From assembly GCA_003509545.1 (NCBI GenBank), contig DOLC01000041.1, positions 1-9,084 on the forward strand: a stretch of DNA of 9,084 bases, read 5' to 3'. Below the pieces are notes generated by a model that did no database searches, was not told the DNA's origin, and saw only the letters and a program-made list of their open reading frames with translations. This document shows, piece by piece, positions 1 to 5,870 of this stretch (the first letter of the stretch is position 1; the number at the start of each line of letters is the position of its first letter). The translations under genes were made by a program, and so were the position numbers. The DNA comes from Peptococcaceae bacterium. Its GTDB lineage: Bacteria > Bacillota > DSM-521 > Neomoorellales > Neomoorellaceae.

Positions 1-25
1 AAAACAATGCCGGCCCGGAGAGAAG

Positions 26-946
26 TTATTTTCGGGGTAGAGCCCCTTCCGCAAAACGGAGGATACGGGGTTTTAGGCCCAGGCGGTCTAAAAGGGAGTT
101 GTAGTCCTCGGGGCCCACTTCTTCCGGCCGCTTACCGCTCAATACCAGGAGGACCCCTTCCAACACGTTGGTGCCGAAGGACCGGCCGTTAATCTCAGGA
201 GTGGTGGTAATGAGGGCCGCCACCCCCCGGGCCTTGAGCTCTTCGATATCGGCCTGGGTAACGGTGTTGGTGATGATAATCTTGCCGGCCATATCTTCCG
301 GCATATAGCGACGGATGAAGTGGAAATCCCCGGCGACGATCTCGGTTTCCTGGTAAAACCTGGTGTAGCGGGGCTCTGTCCTCTCCTGTTCACGGCCCGT
401 GGGATAAAGCATTTTAAAGGGCAAAAGACGTACGAGTGGGGCGGCCAGATAAGCCACCCGGCGGAAGGTGGGCAGGGAACGTAGAGGTATAGGCAGGCCC
501 AGGCCGAAGATCAGATCGCCGCAGGTGAGGTCGGCACCGGCTTCCGCCAGGGCCTCGGCCATCCCGAAGCGGTCTACGGCGCAGACCATAAGTACCTTCT
601 TACCCCGGAAGGGGAAGCCCTCCCGGGCCAGCTGGGCAATGACCCGGCGTTCTAAAGTATCCTTCAGGCCGCCGCCGTCCACGATTGGTGTTTTGCGGGC
701 CGCCCGGACCACCCGGGCTGCATCTCGCAAAAGATATTTGCGGGAGCCCACCCTCAAATACAGGTCCATACCCCCCAGGCCGAAAGCATCCACCTCGCCG
801 TCCATTTCCCGGATTAGTTTTATCATTTTATCCATGTCGCCGTCGGTGCCTATGCGGGAGAGCTCGAAGGGAACCCCCAGAAACTCCGCCCGGGCCACGT
901 GGTTCCTCTTAGAGGAGCCCAGGCTGATGCTCACTACCCGTTTCAC
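26..946 (-). CDS. Conserved protein of unknown function, 'quinate 5-dehydrogenase'-like family (GTG start)
   Basis: A 306-residue soluble protein with no signal peptide or membrane segment. From memory, close relatives in Moorella-type Clostridia carry the database name 'quinate 5-dehydrogenase'. I do not see the usual shikimate/quinate dehydrogenase substrate and catalytic motifs, so the reaction should be treated as unknown. Visible blocks are FGLGGMDLY (about 55-63), PIVDGGGLKDTLERR (87-101), a Rossmann-like strand and helix GKKVLMVCAVDRFGMAEAL (115-133), IIITNTVTQADI (223-234) and TTPEINGRSFGTNVLEG (248-264). The start is GTG at 946. AAAGGAG lies 11 bases upstream, inside the end of the preceding regulator gene, whose stop is only 2 bases away, so the two are almost certainly co-transcribed and coupled. 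The stop is TAA at 26-28; any terminator lies outside the window. The CDS is certain, the function is not. Confidence 0.85.
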   Translation of the reverse strand: MKRVVSISLGSSKRNHVARAEFLGVPFELSRIGTDGDMDKMIKLIREMDGEVDAFGLGGMDLYLRVGSRKYLLRDAARVVRAARKTPIVDGGGLKDTLERRVIAQLAREGFPFRGKKVLMVCAVDRFGMAEALAEAGADLTCGDLIFGLGLPIPLRSLPTFRRVAYLAAPLVRLLPFKMLYPTGREQERTEPRYTRFYQETEIVAGDFHFIRRYMPEDMAGKIIITNTVTQADIEELKARGVAALITTTPEINGRSFGTNVLEGVLLVLSGKRPEEVGPEDYNSLLDRLGLKPRILRFAEGALPRK

Positions 947-948
947 CT

Positions 949-1491
949 TTAACCTCGCTCCTTTGACGGCAACAACACCTGCCGCACCAGATGTCGCAGT
1001 CCTTCTACCTCCAAGGTCCTGTCCTCGCGCAGGGGCGATGAACCTATCTCCACACCGATAACCTCTCGGCCCAGGAGGGCCTCGCTCAGTCTAATGCGGT
1101 AGTCCGAGCCTATGATAATTACGGCATCGAATTCCCGCAGGCAGGCGACGGTTTCCATAAGGAAATTGAACACCTCCACGCCGCTCCTCTGCCGCAGGAA
1201 TTCCCACCTTTCCTCTTCCGTGAGGAGGAGGATGTACTCCACCCCTTCCTCCTCCAGCATTTTTTCCAGCTCTTTCTTGTTGGCCAGGGGAAAACCGACG
1301 ACCGCCACCCTCCGGCCCCGCCGGACTTCCCCCAAACTCTCCAGCCGGGACACAAAGGACCGGTCCACCCCCAGCCGCCGGGCCGCCTCGGCCTGGGAAT
1401 AGCCCCGGCATCGCAAGGAGAGGATCTCATCCACGGCGGCCGCAATCTTGCGCCGGTCCAGCAGTTTGTCGCCCACGCGCACGAAATCCAC
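949..1491 (-). CDS. HTH transcriptional regulator with Rossmann-like C-terminal domain
   Basis: Predicted 180-residue cytoplasmic protein. An Xre-like helix-turn-helix lies near residues 30-53 (YSQAEAARRLGVDRSFVSRLES), after a helical N-terminus. It is followed by an alpha/beta region starting RRVAVVGFPLANKKE (60-74) and including FDAVIIIGSDYRIRLSEALLG (121-141), which could be a ligand or nucleotide sensor. I recognise no named family. The start is taken as GTG at 1491 because AAAGGAG (1500-1506) sits 8 bases upstream. A longer frame would begin at GTG 1524, but that is at or before the predicted transcription start, so it is unlikely to be made. It is first in a two-gene unit with the unknown protein 2 bases downstream. 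Two palindromic boxes over its promoter start site suggest autoregulation (inference). Ligand and targets are unknown. Confidence 0.8.
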   Translation of the reverse strand: MDFVRVGDKLLDRRKIAAAVDEILSLRCRGYSQAEAARRLGVDRSFVSRLESLGEVRRGRRVAVVGFPLANKKELEKMLEEEGVEYILLLTEEERWEFLRQRSGVEVFNFLMETVACLREFDAVIIIGSDYRIRLSEALLGREVIGVEIGSSPLREDRTLEVEGLRHLVRQVLLPSKERG

Positions 1492-1505
1492 GGCGGCTTC
1501 TCCTT

Positions 1506-1525
1506 TGTGCACAAATATGTGCACA
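1506..1525. promoter_or_regulatory. Twin TGTGCACA operator
   Basis: Two identical 8-bp palindromes, TGTGCACA at 1506-1513 and 1518-1525, are separated by AATA, so their centres are 12 bp apart. The whole 20 bp is itself a dyad with only the outer two spacer positions unpaired. It covers about +1 to +17 of the predicted regulator transcript and abuts the AAAGGAG ribosome-binding site. A bound protein would block initiation. The likely binder is the HTH protein encoded just downstream (inference). Confidence 0.6.
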
Positions 1526-1529
1526 GTAG

Positions 1530-1558
1530 ATTATAACAAAAGCCCTGCGGAAAAGCAA
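1530..1558 (-). promoter_or_regulatory. Sigma-A promoter of the regulator/unknown-protein unit
   Basis: On the minus strand TTGCTT (1558-1553), a 17-bp spacer and a perfect TATAAT (1535-1530). The transcription start should fall near 1523, giving a leader of about 32 bases that contains the twin-box operator and the AAAGGAG site. The promoter lies just past the terminator of the upstream reductase gene, so this unit is transcribed independently. Confidence 0.8.
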
Positions 1559-1573
1559 GGTTCGACGGAGGCG

Positions 1574-1614
1574 AAAAAAGCCCCGAAGGGCGGGAAAAGC
1601 CCGCCCCCCGGGGC
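1574..1614 (-). terminator. Intrinsic terminator after the double-cubane reductase gene
   Basis: Reading the minus strand, a 15-bp stem (1614-1600 with 1594-1580; 13 Watson-Crick pairs and two G-U pairs) closes a 5-base loop and is followed directly by six T (1579-1574). It lies about 20 bases after the stop codon at 1634, and separates this gene from the regulator promoter. Confidence 0.92.
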
Positions 1615-1633
1615 CTAAGGAACGATCAGCGTC

Positions 1634-2908
1634 CTATTTCAACATTTCTAGGAAGGCCTCTACCCGGGTTTTAATCTGCCCCGCATCCTCTTCGCTGTAA
1701 TCGCTCTCCAGGGTGAGCACCGGTATGCCTTCTTCCTTTAAGGCCTTCTCCACCCTCCTGGCCTCCAGGGCATAAGTCTGGCAGAACTGCAGGGTGTAGT
1801 AAATAACCCCGTCCGCCCGCCATTCCCGGGCCAAGGTTATTATATCCTCCACCCGGCCGGGATTGGGGGTAAAGCAGGCGCAGTTGATGTCCAGTACCCG
1901 GCGGGCCAGGGCTTTTACTTGCTGCTCTAACGTCCCGCCCTCCTCTACATAGCCGGCAAAATAACGGGTGCCGGTACAGGTCTCTTCGGCCACTATGACC
2001 GCCCCTGCGGATTCCACCACATGGTGGAGCTTCCAGTAGGGTATGGGCATCGGGGTGCCGGCCACCACTATCCGCGGGGACCCTTTGGGGGCCACCCCTT
2101 CTCCCCTCGCCGCCCGGCCTTCTAATTCCTCGCACAGCTCCCCCAGCCTGGCGGCAAAGCGCTCGGGTTCGTCGAAGAAGGCCAACTGGGATATAAGCAG
2201 GGCATCTTTGCCGCTTATGGGGACGGGGTCCGCCTGGCGGGCCTTATACAGCCTCTTCAAGGCCTCCCGGCGGGCGTTGGCCGCCCTTATCCCCGCCGCC
2301 AGCCCGTCTTTATCCACCGCCCGGCCGGAGCGGCGCTCTATTTCCTCCTTCAGACGCCATATCTCCCCTTCCCAGAGGGCCAGATCGGCCTCGTCTTTTC
2401 TCTGGGGCAACTCCATCACGTAAGTGGGCACATATTCGTTGAGGATTTCCCAGGTCTTTTTCTTGCCGTCGCAGGTCGTCTCTCCGATCAAGAAGTCCAC
2501 GGCCTGAAAATAGGGGCAGATCCCCTCCAGCTTGAAGCCCACCAGGGACTTAATCAACGGGCACAGGTTCCGGGGAAGGATTCGCTCCCCCGCAGGAACG
2601 GTAAACTGGGCGCCGCCGCATAACCCCACACTGACCCCGCCCACCGCAAAGATCAATTCCTCGGGGACGAAAACACAAAAGGTACCGACTACCGGCGCCC
2701 CTTCCCTTTTCCGTTCCAGGATCTCCTGAATGCGGCCTCCGTGGGCCTCCATGAGAAGATTATCGAAATAGCCCATTCCTTGAGGCCGGTTGGACTGGGA
2801 CAGGTAAACCGCCCCGAAGGCCTCGGGTAAGGCGCCCAAGAAAAGGTCGTGCCGCTCCAGATCCATGTCCAGCTCCTGCCACATCCGGCGATAAGCTTCA
2901 ACAGTCAT
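1634..2908 (-). CDS. Stand-alone double-cubane-cluster (HgdB/FldB-like) anaerobic reductase
   Basis: A 424-residue protein of the 2-hydroxyacyl-CoA dehydratase D-component superfamily. It resembles the single-subunit double-cubane-cluster proteins (DCCP), which carry an [Fe8S9] cluster and, with an ATP-driven reductase, reduce small difficult substrates such as acetylene or hydrazine in vitro. The physiological substrate of this branch is not known to me. Family-like blocks are GTFCVFVPEELIFAVGG (75-91), LCGGA (96-100), RNLCPLIKS (113-121), GICPYF (129-134), GETTCDGKKKTWE (142-154), EETCTGTRYFAGY (308-320), INCACFTPNPGR (341-352) and QFCQTY (374-379). Cysteines 97, 116, 131, 146, 311, 343, 345 and 376 hold the candidates for the six expected ligands. 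The start is ATG at 2908 with GGAGGAG 8 bases upstream. The gene has its own promoter and terminator, so it is monocistronic. No activator ATPase is present in the window. Confidence 0.85.
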   Translation of the reverse strand: MTVEAYRRMWQELDMDLERHDLFLGALPEAFGAVYLSQSNRPQGMGYFDNLLMEAHGGRIQEILERKREGAPVVGTFCVFVPEELIFAVGGVSVGLCGGAQFTVPAGERILPRNLCPLIKSLVGFKLEGICPYFQAVDFLIGETTCDGKKKTWEILNEYVPTYVMELPQRKDEADLALWEGEIWRLKEEIERRSGRAVDKDGLAAGIRAANARREALKRLYKARQADPVPISGKDALLISQLAFFDEPERFAARLGELCEELEGRAARGEGVAPKGSPRIVVAGTPMPIPYWKLHHVVESAGAVIVAEETCTGTRYFAGYVEEGGTLEQQVKALARRVLDINCACFTPNPGRVEDIITLAREWRADGVIYYTLQFCQTYALEARRVEKALKEEGIPVLTLESDYSEEDAGQIKTRVEAFLEMLK

Positions 2909-3004
2909 TCTTGCCACTCCTCCGGTCCCTTGAAATTTATGGCCTGCCGCCGCCCTGGGTTTTGTCCTGCTATTGTATTTCTTCACGATATCTAAACTTC
3001 CTTC

Positions 3005-3033
3005 ATTATATATATTCCTATTAGTTATAGCAA
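3005..3033 (-). promoter_or_regulatory. Sigma-A promoter of the double-cubane reductase gene
   Basis: TTGCTA (3033-3028), 17-bp spacer, perfect TATAAT (3010-3005) on the minus strand. Transcription should start near 2998, leaving a leader of about 90 bases before ATG 2908. The -35 box begins only 10 bases beyond the T-run of the dusB terminator. Confidence 0.8.
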
Positions 3034-3042
3034 CAGGCATTT

Positions 3043-3072
3043 AAAAACCCGGCCCGGGTTGACGGGGCCGGG
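3043..3072 (-). terminator. Intrinsic terminator after dusB
   Basis: On the minus strand CCCGGCCC (3072-3065) pairs perfectly with GGGCCGGG (3055-3048) around a 9-base loop, followed by TTTTT (3047-3043). It lies 38 bases past the dusB stop codon and ends the coaX-dusB transcript before the reductase promoter. Confidence 0.88.
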
Positions 3073-3109
3073 AGCCGCCAATCTCCGCATACCCGCCAGC
3101 GGCGGTCCC

Positions 3110-4096
3110 TCACCAGGACAGATCCGCGGAGTTTAACCGCGCCAGATAATCCTCCAGGAGGGCCGTCACCCCCGCCTGGGTCCCCTCCTTGTTCACGACC
3201 TGCCGGACCCTGGCGGCACCGCTCAAACCTTTTAGGTACCACGCCAGGTGCTTGCGCATTTCCTTCACACCCTTCTCTTCCCCTTCGGCCTCCACCGCCA
3301 TGCGGAGGTGCCGGAGGGCCATGCCCACCCGTTCCCGCGGGCCGGGAGGCGGGGGCATTTCCCCACCGGCGAGCAAAGCCCGGATGCGTGTAAAGATCCA
3401 GGGATTCCCCAGGCACCCCCGGCCTACCATAACTCCATCGCACCCCGTGGTTTCCATAAGGGCCAGGGCGTCCTCCGGCTGCCAAACATCCCCGTTACCG
3501 ATGACGGGGACGGTCACCGCTTCTTTCACCTGCCGGATTATTTCCCAGTCAGCCCTCCCGCTGTAAAACTGGCTGCGGGTACGGCCGTGAACGGTGACGG
3601 CCCGGGCGCCGGCCTCCACCACGGTGCAGGCAGCCTCCACGGCATTGACCTCCCCTTCGTCCCATCCCTTGCGCATCTTGACGGTCACCGGTACGGGATG
3701 GACGGCCTCCGCCACCGCCGCCACTATGTCCCTGGCCCGGGGGAGATCCCGCATAAGGGCCGCCCCTTCTCCGTTGCGGGTTATTTTGGGGGTGGGGCAG
3801 CCCATGTTGATGTCCACCCAGGCCGCCCCGGCCGCCACCGCTTCCCTGGCCGCCCAGGCCATTATCTCGGGCTCGCGGCCGAAAAGCTGCACTACTACCC
3901 GGCCTTCCTCCCCCTTCAGGTCCATGAGTTCCCACGTGGCGGTATTGCGATAATAAAGGCCCTTGGCGCTTATCATTTCCGTGAAGGTAAGGGCCGCCCC
4001 TGCCTCCCGCAGGATAAGCCGGAAGGTCTTATCCGTTACCCCTGCCATGGGCGCCGCCACCACCGGCGCCTCCAACGATACCTCTCCGATCTGCAA
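3110..4096 (-). CDS. dusB: tRNA-dihydrouridine synthase, DusB type
   Basis: A 328-residue FMN-dependent enzyme that reduces specific uridines in the tRNA D-loop to dihydrouridine, using NADPH. The TIM-barrel signature APMAGVTDKTFR is at 15-26. The catalytic cysteine is Cys100 in INMGCPTPKITRNGEGAALM (96-115). The FMN-phosphate regions are TVHGRTRSQFYSGRADW (168-184), VIGNGDVW (198-205) and GCDGVMVGRGCLGNPWIF (218-235). The C-terminal helical tRNA-binding domain includes KHLAWYLKG. Length is normal for DusB. The start is TTG at 4096: the frame is closed by the coaX stop 21 bases upstream, and the family N-terminus aligns from here. AGGAGG overlapping the coaX stop lies 14 bases away, a long spacing that may limit translation. 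It follows coaX by 18 bases and is probably co-transcribed with it. Confidence 0.95.
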   Translation of the reverse strand: MQIGEVSLEAPVVAAPMAGVTDKTFRLILREAGAALTFTEMISAKGLYYRNTATWELMDLKGEEGRVVVQLFGREPEIMAWAAREAVAAGAAWVDINMGCPTPKITRNGEGAALMRDLPRARDIVAAVAEAVHPVPVTVKMRKGWDEGEVNAVEAACTVVEAGARAVTVHGRTRSQFYSGRADWEIIRQVKEAVTVPVIGNGDVWQPEDALALMETTGCDGVMVGRGCLGNPWIFTRIRALLAGGEMPPPPGPRERVGMALRHLRMAVEAEGEEKGVKEMRKHLAWYLKGLSGAARVRQVVNKEGTQAGVTALLEDYLARLNSADLSW

Positions 4097-4114
4097 CTTC
4101 CCGTCACCGGCCTC

Positions 4115-4879
4115 CTATTTGTTCCGTTCGTAAATTATCCGCAGGCCCTCCAGGGTAAGCCAGGGATTGAGATGGTTTATGGCCTCCGTTTCCGGAGCTA
4201 TGAGCCCGGCCAGCCCGCCCGTGGCCACCACTACGGCCCCCTCTCCCAGCTCCTTCTTCATGCGGCTTACGATGCCCTCCACCTGGCCGATGAAACCGTA
4301 CATAATGCCGGCCTGCATGCAGGCCACCGTATTCTTGCCGATGACCGACCGGGGCCGCACCAGCTCGACCCGGGGGAGCTTGGCCGCATGATAGAACAGG
4401 GCTTCCGTGGATATGCCTATGCCCGGGGCAATGGCTCCGCCTATATATTCCCCTGCCGCCGAGATGGCGTCAAAGGTAGTGGCCGTCCCGAAATCCACCA
4501 CGATGGCCGGACCGCCGTACAACTCGTACGCCGCAACGCCGTTTAAGATGCGGTCTGCGCCCACCTCCCGGGGATTCTCAAAGCGGATAGGCATGCCCGT
4601 CTTGACCCCCGGGCCCACCACCAGGGGATCTACTTTGAAAAGCTCCCTTACGGCCTCCGTCAAGACCGGCGTCAGGGGGGGGACTACCGAGGCCAGGGCC
4701 ACCGCCCGCACGTCGGCCGCGGCCAGGCCGTAGAACCCGGTAAAGTGATACCACAGCAGGCTGTACTCCTCGGCGGTCTTCTGCCGGTCGGTGGCCGTCC
4801 TCCAGTGGCACACCAGTTGCCGGTCCCGGTAAACGCCGTAAACTATGTTAGTATTGCCTACATCAATTGCCAGCAGCAT
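4115..4879 (-). CDS. coaX: Type III pantothenate kinase
   Basis: Phosphorylates pantothenate to 4'-phosphopantothenate, the first committed step to coenzyme A. CoaX enzymes are typically not feedback-inhibited by CoA and need a monovalent cation. The 254-residue protein has the ASKHA-fold signature: DVGNTN phosphate loop (6-11), SVVP (64-67), NPREVGADRI (102-111) with the presumed catalytic Asp109, DFGTATT (129-135), GGAIAPGIGIS (147-157) and GKNT (181-184). ATG at 4879 is preferred, giving the family-typical MLLAIDVGNTN start with AAAGGTGG about 11 bases upstream. A GTG five codons earlier (4894) overlaps that ribosome-binding site. It completes the pathway begun by panC and panD at the other end of the window. 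It is followed at 18 bases by dusB. Confidence 0.97.
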   Translation of the reverse strand: MLLAIDVGNTNIVYGVYRDRQLVCHWRTATDRQKTAEEYSLLWYHFTGFYGLAAADVRAVALASVVPPLTPVLTEAVRELFKVDPLVVGPGVKTGMPIRFENPREVGADRILNGVAAYELYGGPAIVVDFGTATTFDAISAAGEYIGGAIAPGIGISTEALFYHAAKLPRVELVRPRSVIGKNTVACMQAGIMYGFIGQVEGIVSRMKKELGEGAVVVATGGLAGLIAPETEAINHLNPWLTLEGLRIIYERNK

Positions 4880-4975
4880 ATTAGGCCGTTCCACCTTTCA
4901 TAGAAAAATATCTACTCAAGGCTTCCCACTTCACAGACCGGGTACTCGTAAACCGTCGGATTAAACTCCAGCCTA

Positions 4976-5004
4976 AGTGTAAAGGACTCTCGGTTGAGTG
5001 GCAA
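4976..5004 (-). promoter_or_regulatory. Candidate promoter for coaX-dusB
   Basis: On the minus strand TTGCCA (5004-4999), 17-bp spacer, TACACT (4981-4976): five and four of six consensus matches. It would start transcription near 4969, about 90 bases before coaX. A perfect TATAAT further up (5048-5043) has only a poor -35 (TTTACC at 19 bp) and is a weaker alternative. Confidence 0.4.
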
Positions 5005-5046
5005 GTATCATTTGTTGCTGTATAGGTCGTTTGGGCAAGACCATTA

Positions 5047-5075
5047 TAGACACTACACGCCCTGTGCGGTAAAAT
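5047..5075 (+). promoter_or_regulatory. Promoter of the coiled-coil membrane protein gene
   Basis: TAGACA (5047-5052), 17-bp spacer, TAAAAT (5070-5075), each one base from consensus. The start should be near 5082, only about 23 bases before the GTG start, with an AAAGGGGGG ribosome-binding site (5088-5096) between. The -35 box touches a possible minus-strand TATAAT at 5043-5048. Confidence 0.65.
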
Positions 5076-5104
5076 GTGGATAGGGGGAAAGGGGGGTTAA
5101 GGTC

Positions 5105-5596
5105 GTGCTTGAGGAAGCGAGAAACGAATTGGGACGTACCACAAAGGAAGTTGCTGCCGGGACCGAAGAGAAGACTGTAGACTTCGGCGCCTATCTTCTG
5201 GCGGAAAGGATTAACGATTTAAAGGTTGACCTGCAGCGACAGTTGACGGAAGTGAAGCAAGACATAGGGAACCTGCGGCAGGAGACCAATAGCCTGAGGC
5301 AGGAGATGAATAGTCTGCGGCAGGAGACCAGTAGCCTGCGGCAGGAGATGAATAGTCTGCGGCAGGAGACCAGTAGCCTGCGGCAGGAGATGAACGGCCT
5401 GCGGCAAGAAATGAGACAGGAAATCGGCCGCCTGGACGGAAAAATAGACGGCCTGCGGCAGGAACTCAAGGAGGATATAAAGCATATCGACGGGAAGATA
5501 AACAACATTATCTGGGCTGCCGTAGGGACCTTTTTTGCGGTGCTGGTCGGTGCGGCGGCTATCGTTGTGGCGATATACTATACGGTTCCGAGATGA
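5105..5596 (+). CDS. Heptad-repeat coiled-coil protein with C-terminal membrane anchor
   Basis: A 163-residue protein of unknown function and the only plus-strand gene. Residues 1-30 are charged and non-repetitive. Residues 36-131 are predicted coiled coil, with seven clean heptads of the form LRQE-(T/M)-(N/S)-S from residue 56 to 104. With Leu at position d, Met and Thr alternate at a. Residues 135-159 (IIWAAVGTFF onward) form one hydrophobic helix followed by YYTVPR, so it is a tail-anchored protein with the coil probably in the cytoplasm. Architecture resembles small repeat proteins such as XhlA/DUF1640-like sequences, but I assign no family. The start is GTG at 5105 behind AAAGGGGGG. A promoter precedes it and hairpins follow the stop. 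It interrupts an otherwise co-directional cofactor cluster and lies in lower-GC DNA, which suggests a later insertion (inference). Confidence 0.82.
   Translation: MLEEARNELGRTTKEVAAGTEEKTVDFGAYLLAERINDLKVDLQRQLTEVKQDIGNLRQETNSLRQEMNSLRQETSSLRQEMNSLRQETSSLRQEMNGLRQEMRQEIGRLDGKIDGLRQELKEDIKHIDGKINNIIWAAVGTFFAVLVGAAAIVVAIYYTVPR
5270..5416 (+). repeat. Seven tandem 21-bp repeats, partly in a 42-bp higher-order unit
   Basis: Seven in-frame 21-bp units start at 5270, 5291, 5312, 5333, 5354, 5375 and 5396, each encoding one heptad. Units 3 and 5 are identical. Units 4 and 6 differ only in the last base, and unit 2 differs from unit 4 at one base. The pattern fits duplication of a 42-bp pair (the Thr heptad plus the Met heptad), so copy number may vary between strains. 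Confidence 0.92.
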
Positions 5597-5622
5597 GTAC
5601 GCTTTCTTCGGAGAAGGCATAC
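5597..5622. other. Imperfect inverted repeat directly after the coiled-coil gene
   Basis: It starts one base after the TGA stop. On the plus strand, three pairs (5597-5599 with 5620-5622), one C-A mismatch, then seven pairs including a U-G surround the loop TCGG. The following sequence is only mildly T-rich, so it may act with the next hairpin to stop or protect the transcript. Confidence 0.5.
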
Positions 5623-5634
5623 TCTTATACTATT

Positions 5635-5662
5635 GCGGGTGCTACCCGCTATTTTATTCTTA
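5635..5662 (+). terminator. Terminator-like hairpin after the coiled-coil gene
   Basis: GCGGGT (5635-5640) pairs with ACCCGC (5644-5649) around a 3-base loop. It is followed by TATTTTATTCTTAT, a broken T-run. It is the best plus-strand terminator candidate after the 5596 stop, but the stem is short. Confidence 0.55.
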
Positions 5663-5870
5663 TACCCCACAATATGGTAGTAATAACAGACCTGTTGCCA
5701 AACCCATTGTATTAAGGAGCCTACTAGATCCTGTGGAATTTTCTTACGTAGAAAGTATTTTGAAAAACATATTGTCCGGCTGTGCCAGGAGGCAAGTCTA
5801 GTGGGAAGAATATCTCGACCGCACCAGACAACCGAATCAAGGCGAAGGGAAGAAAGTATGGCAGGCCTAG
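5663..5870. other. Low-GC stretch without a firmly supported gene
   Basis: This part of the gap between the coiled-coil gene and bioY is more AT-rich than its surroundings. No RNA gene, insertion-sequence end or recognisable protein remnant is visible. The only coding possibility I would keep is the minus-strand 61-codon frame reported separately, which ends at 5724. Confidence 0.5.

Noticed and set aside
1..25. Terminator after the leftmost gene
   Set aside because: Only 25 bases remain. A partial GC dyad (CCGGGCCGG) is followed by a few T on the minus strand, but a full stem cannot be judged.
468..1061. 197-codon plus-strand frame
   Set aside because: Antisense to the unknown-function gene and the regulator, Arg/Pro/Ser-rich, with no ribosome-binding site or family resemblance.
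3248..4546. 432-codon open frame on the plus strand
   Set aside because: It lies fully antisense to dusB and coaX, both with clear family motifs. Its peptide is His/Gly/Pro/Arg-rich, typical of the reverse frame of GC-rich genes.
4880..5104. Riboswitch or small RNA upstream of coaX
   Set aside because: No conserved riboswitch core or stable long stem was visible on either strand; only promoter-like elements.
5270..5416. Tandem repeats as a CRISPR array
   Set aside because: The 21-bp units are contiguous, without spacers, in-frame and translated as heptads.
5191..5620. Repetitive minus-strand frames opposite the coiled-coil gene
   Set aside because: Their periodicity is the shadow of the 21-bp repeats. 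The plus strand has the promoter, ribosome-binding site and sensible heptads.
5535..5801. 88-codon plus-strand frame continuing past the coiled-coil gene
   Set aside because: It starts inside the membrane-anchor codons in another frame, runs through both hairpins, has no ribosome-binding site and looks like no protein family.
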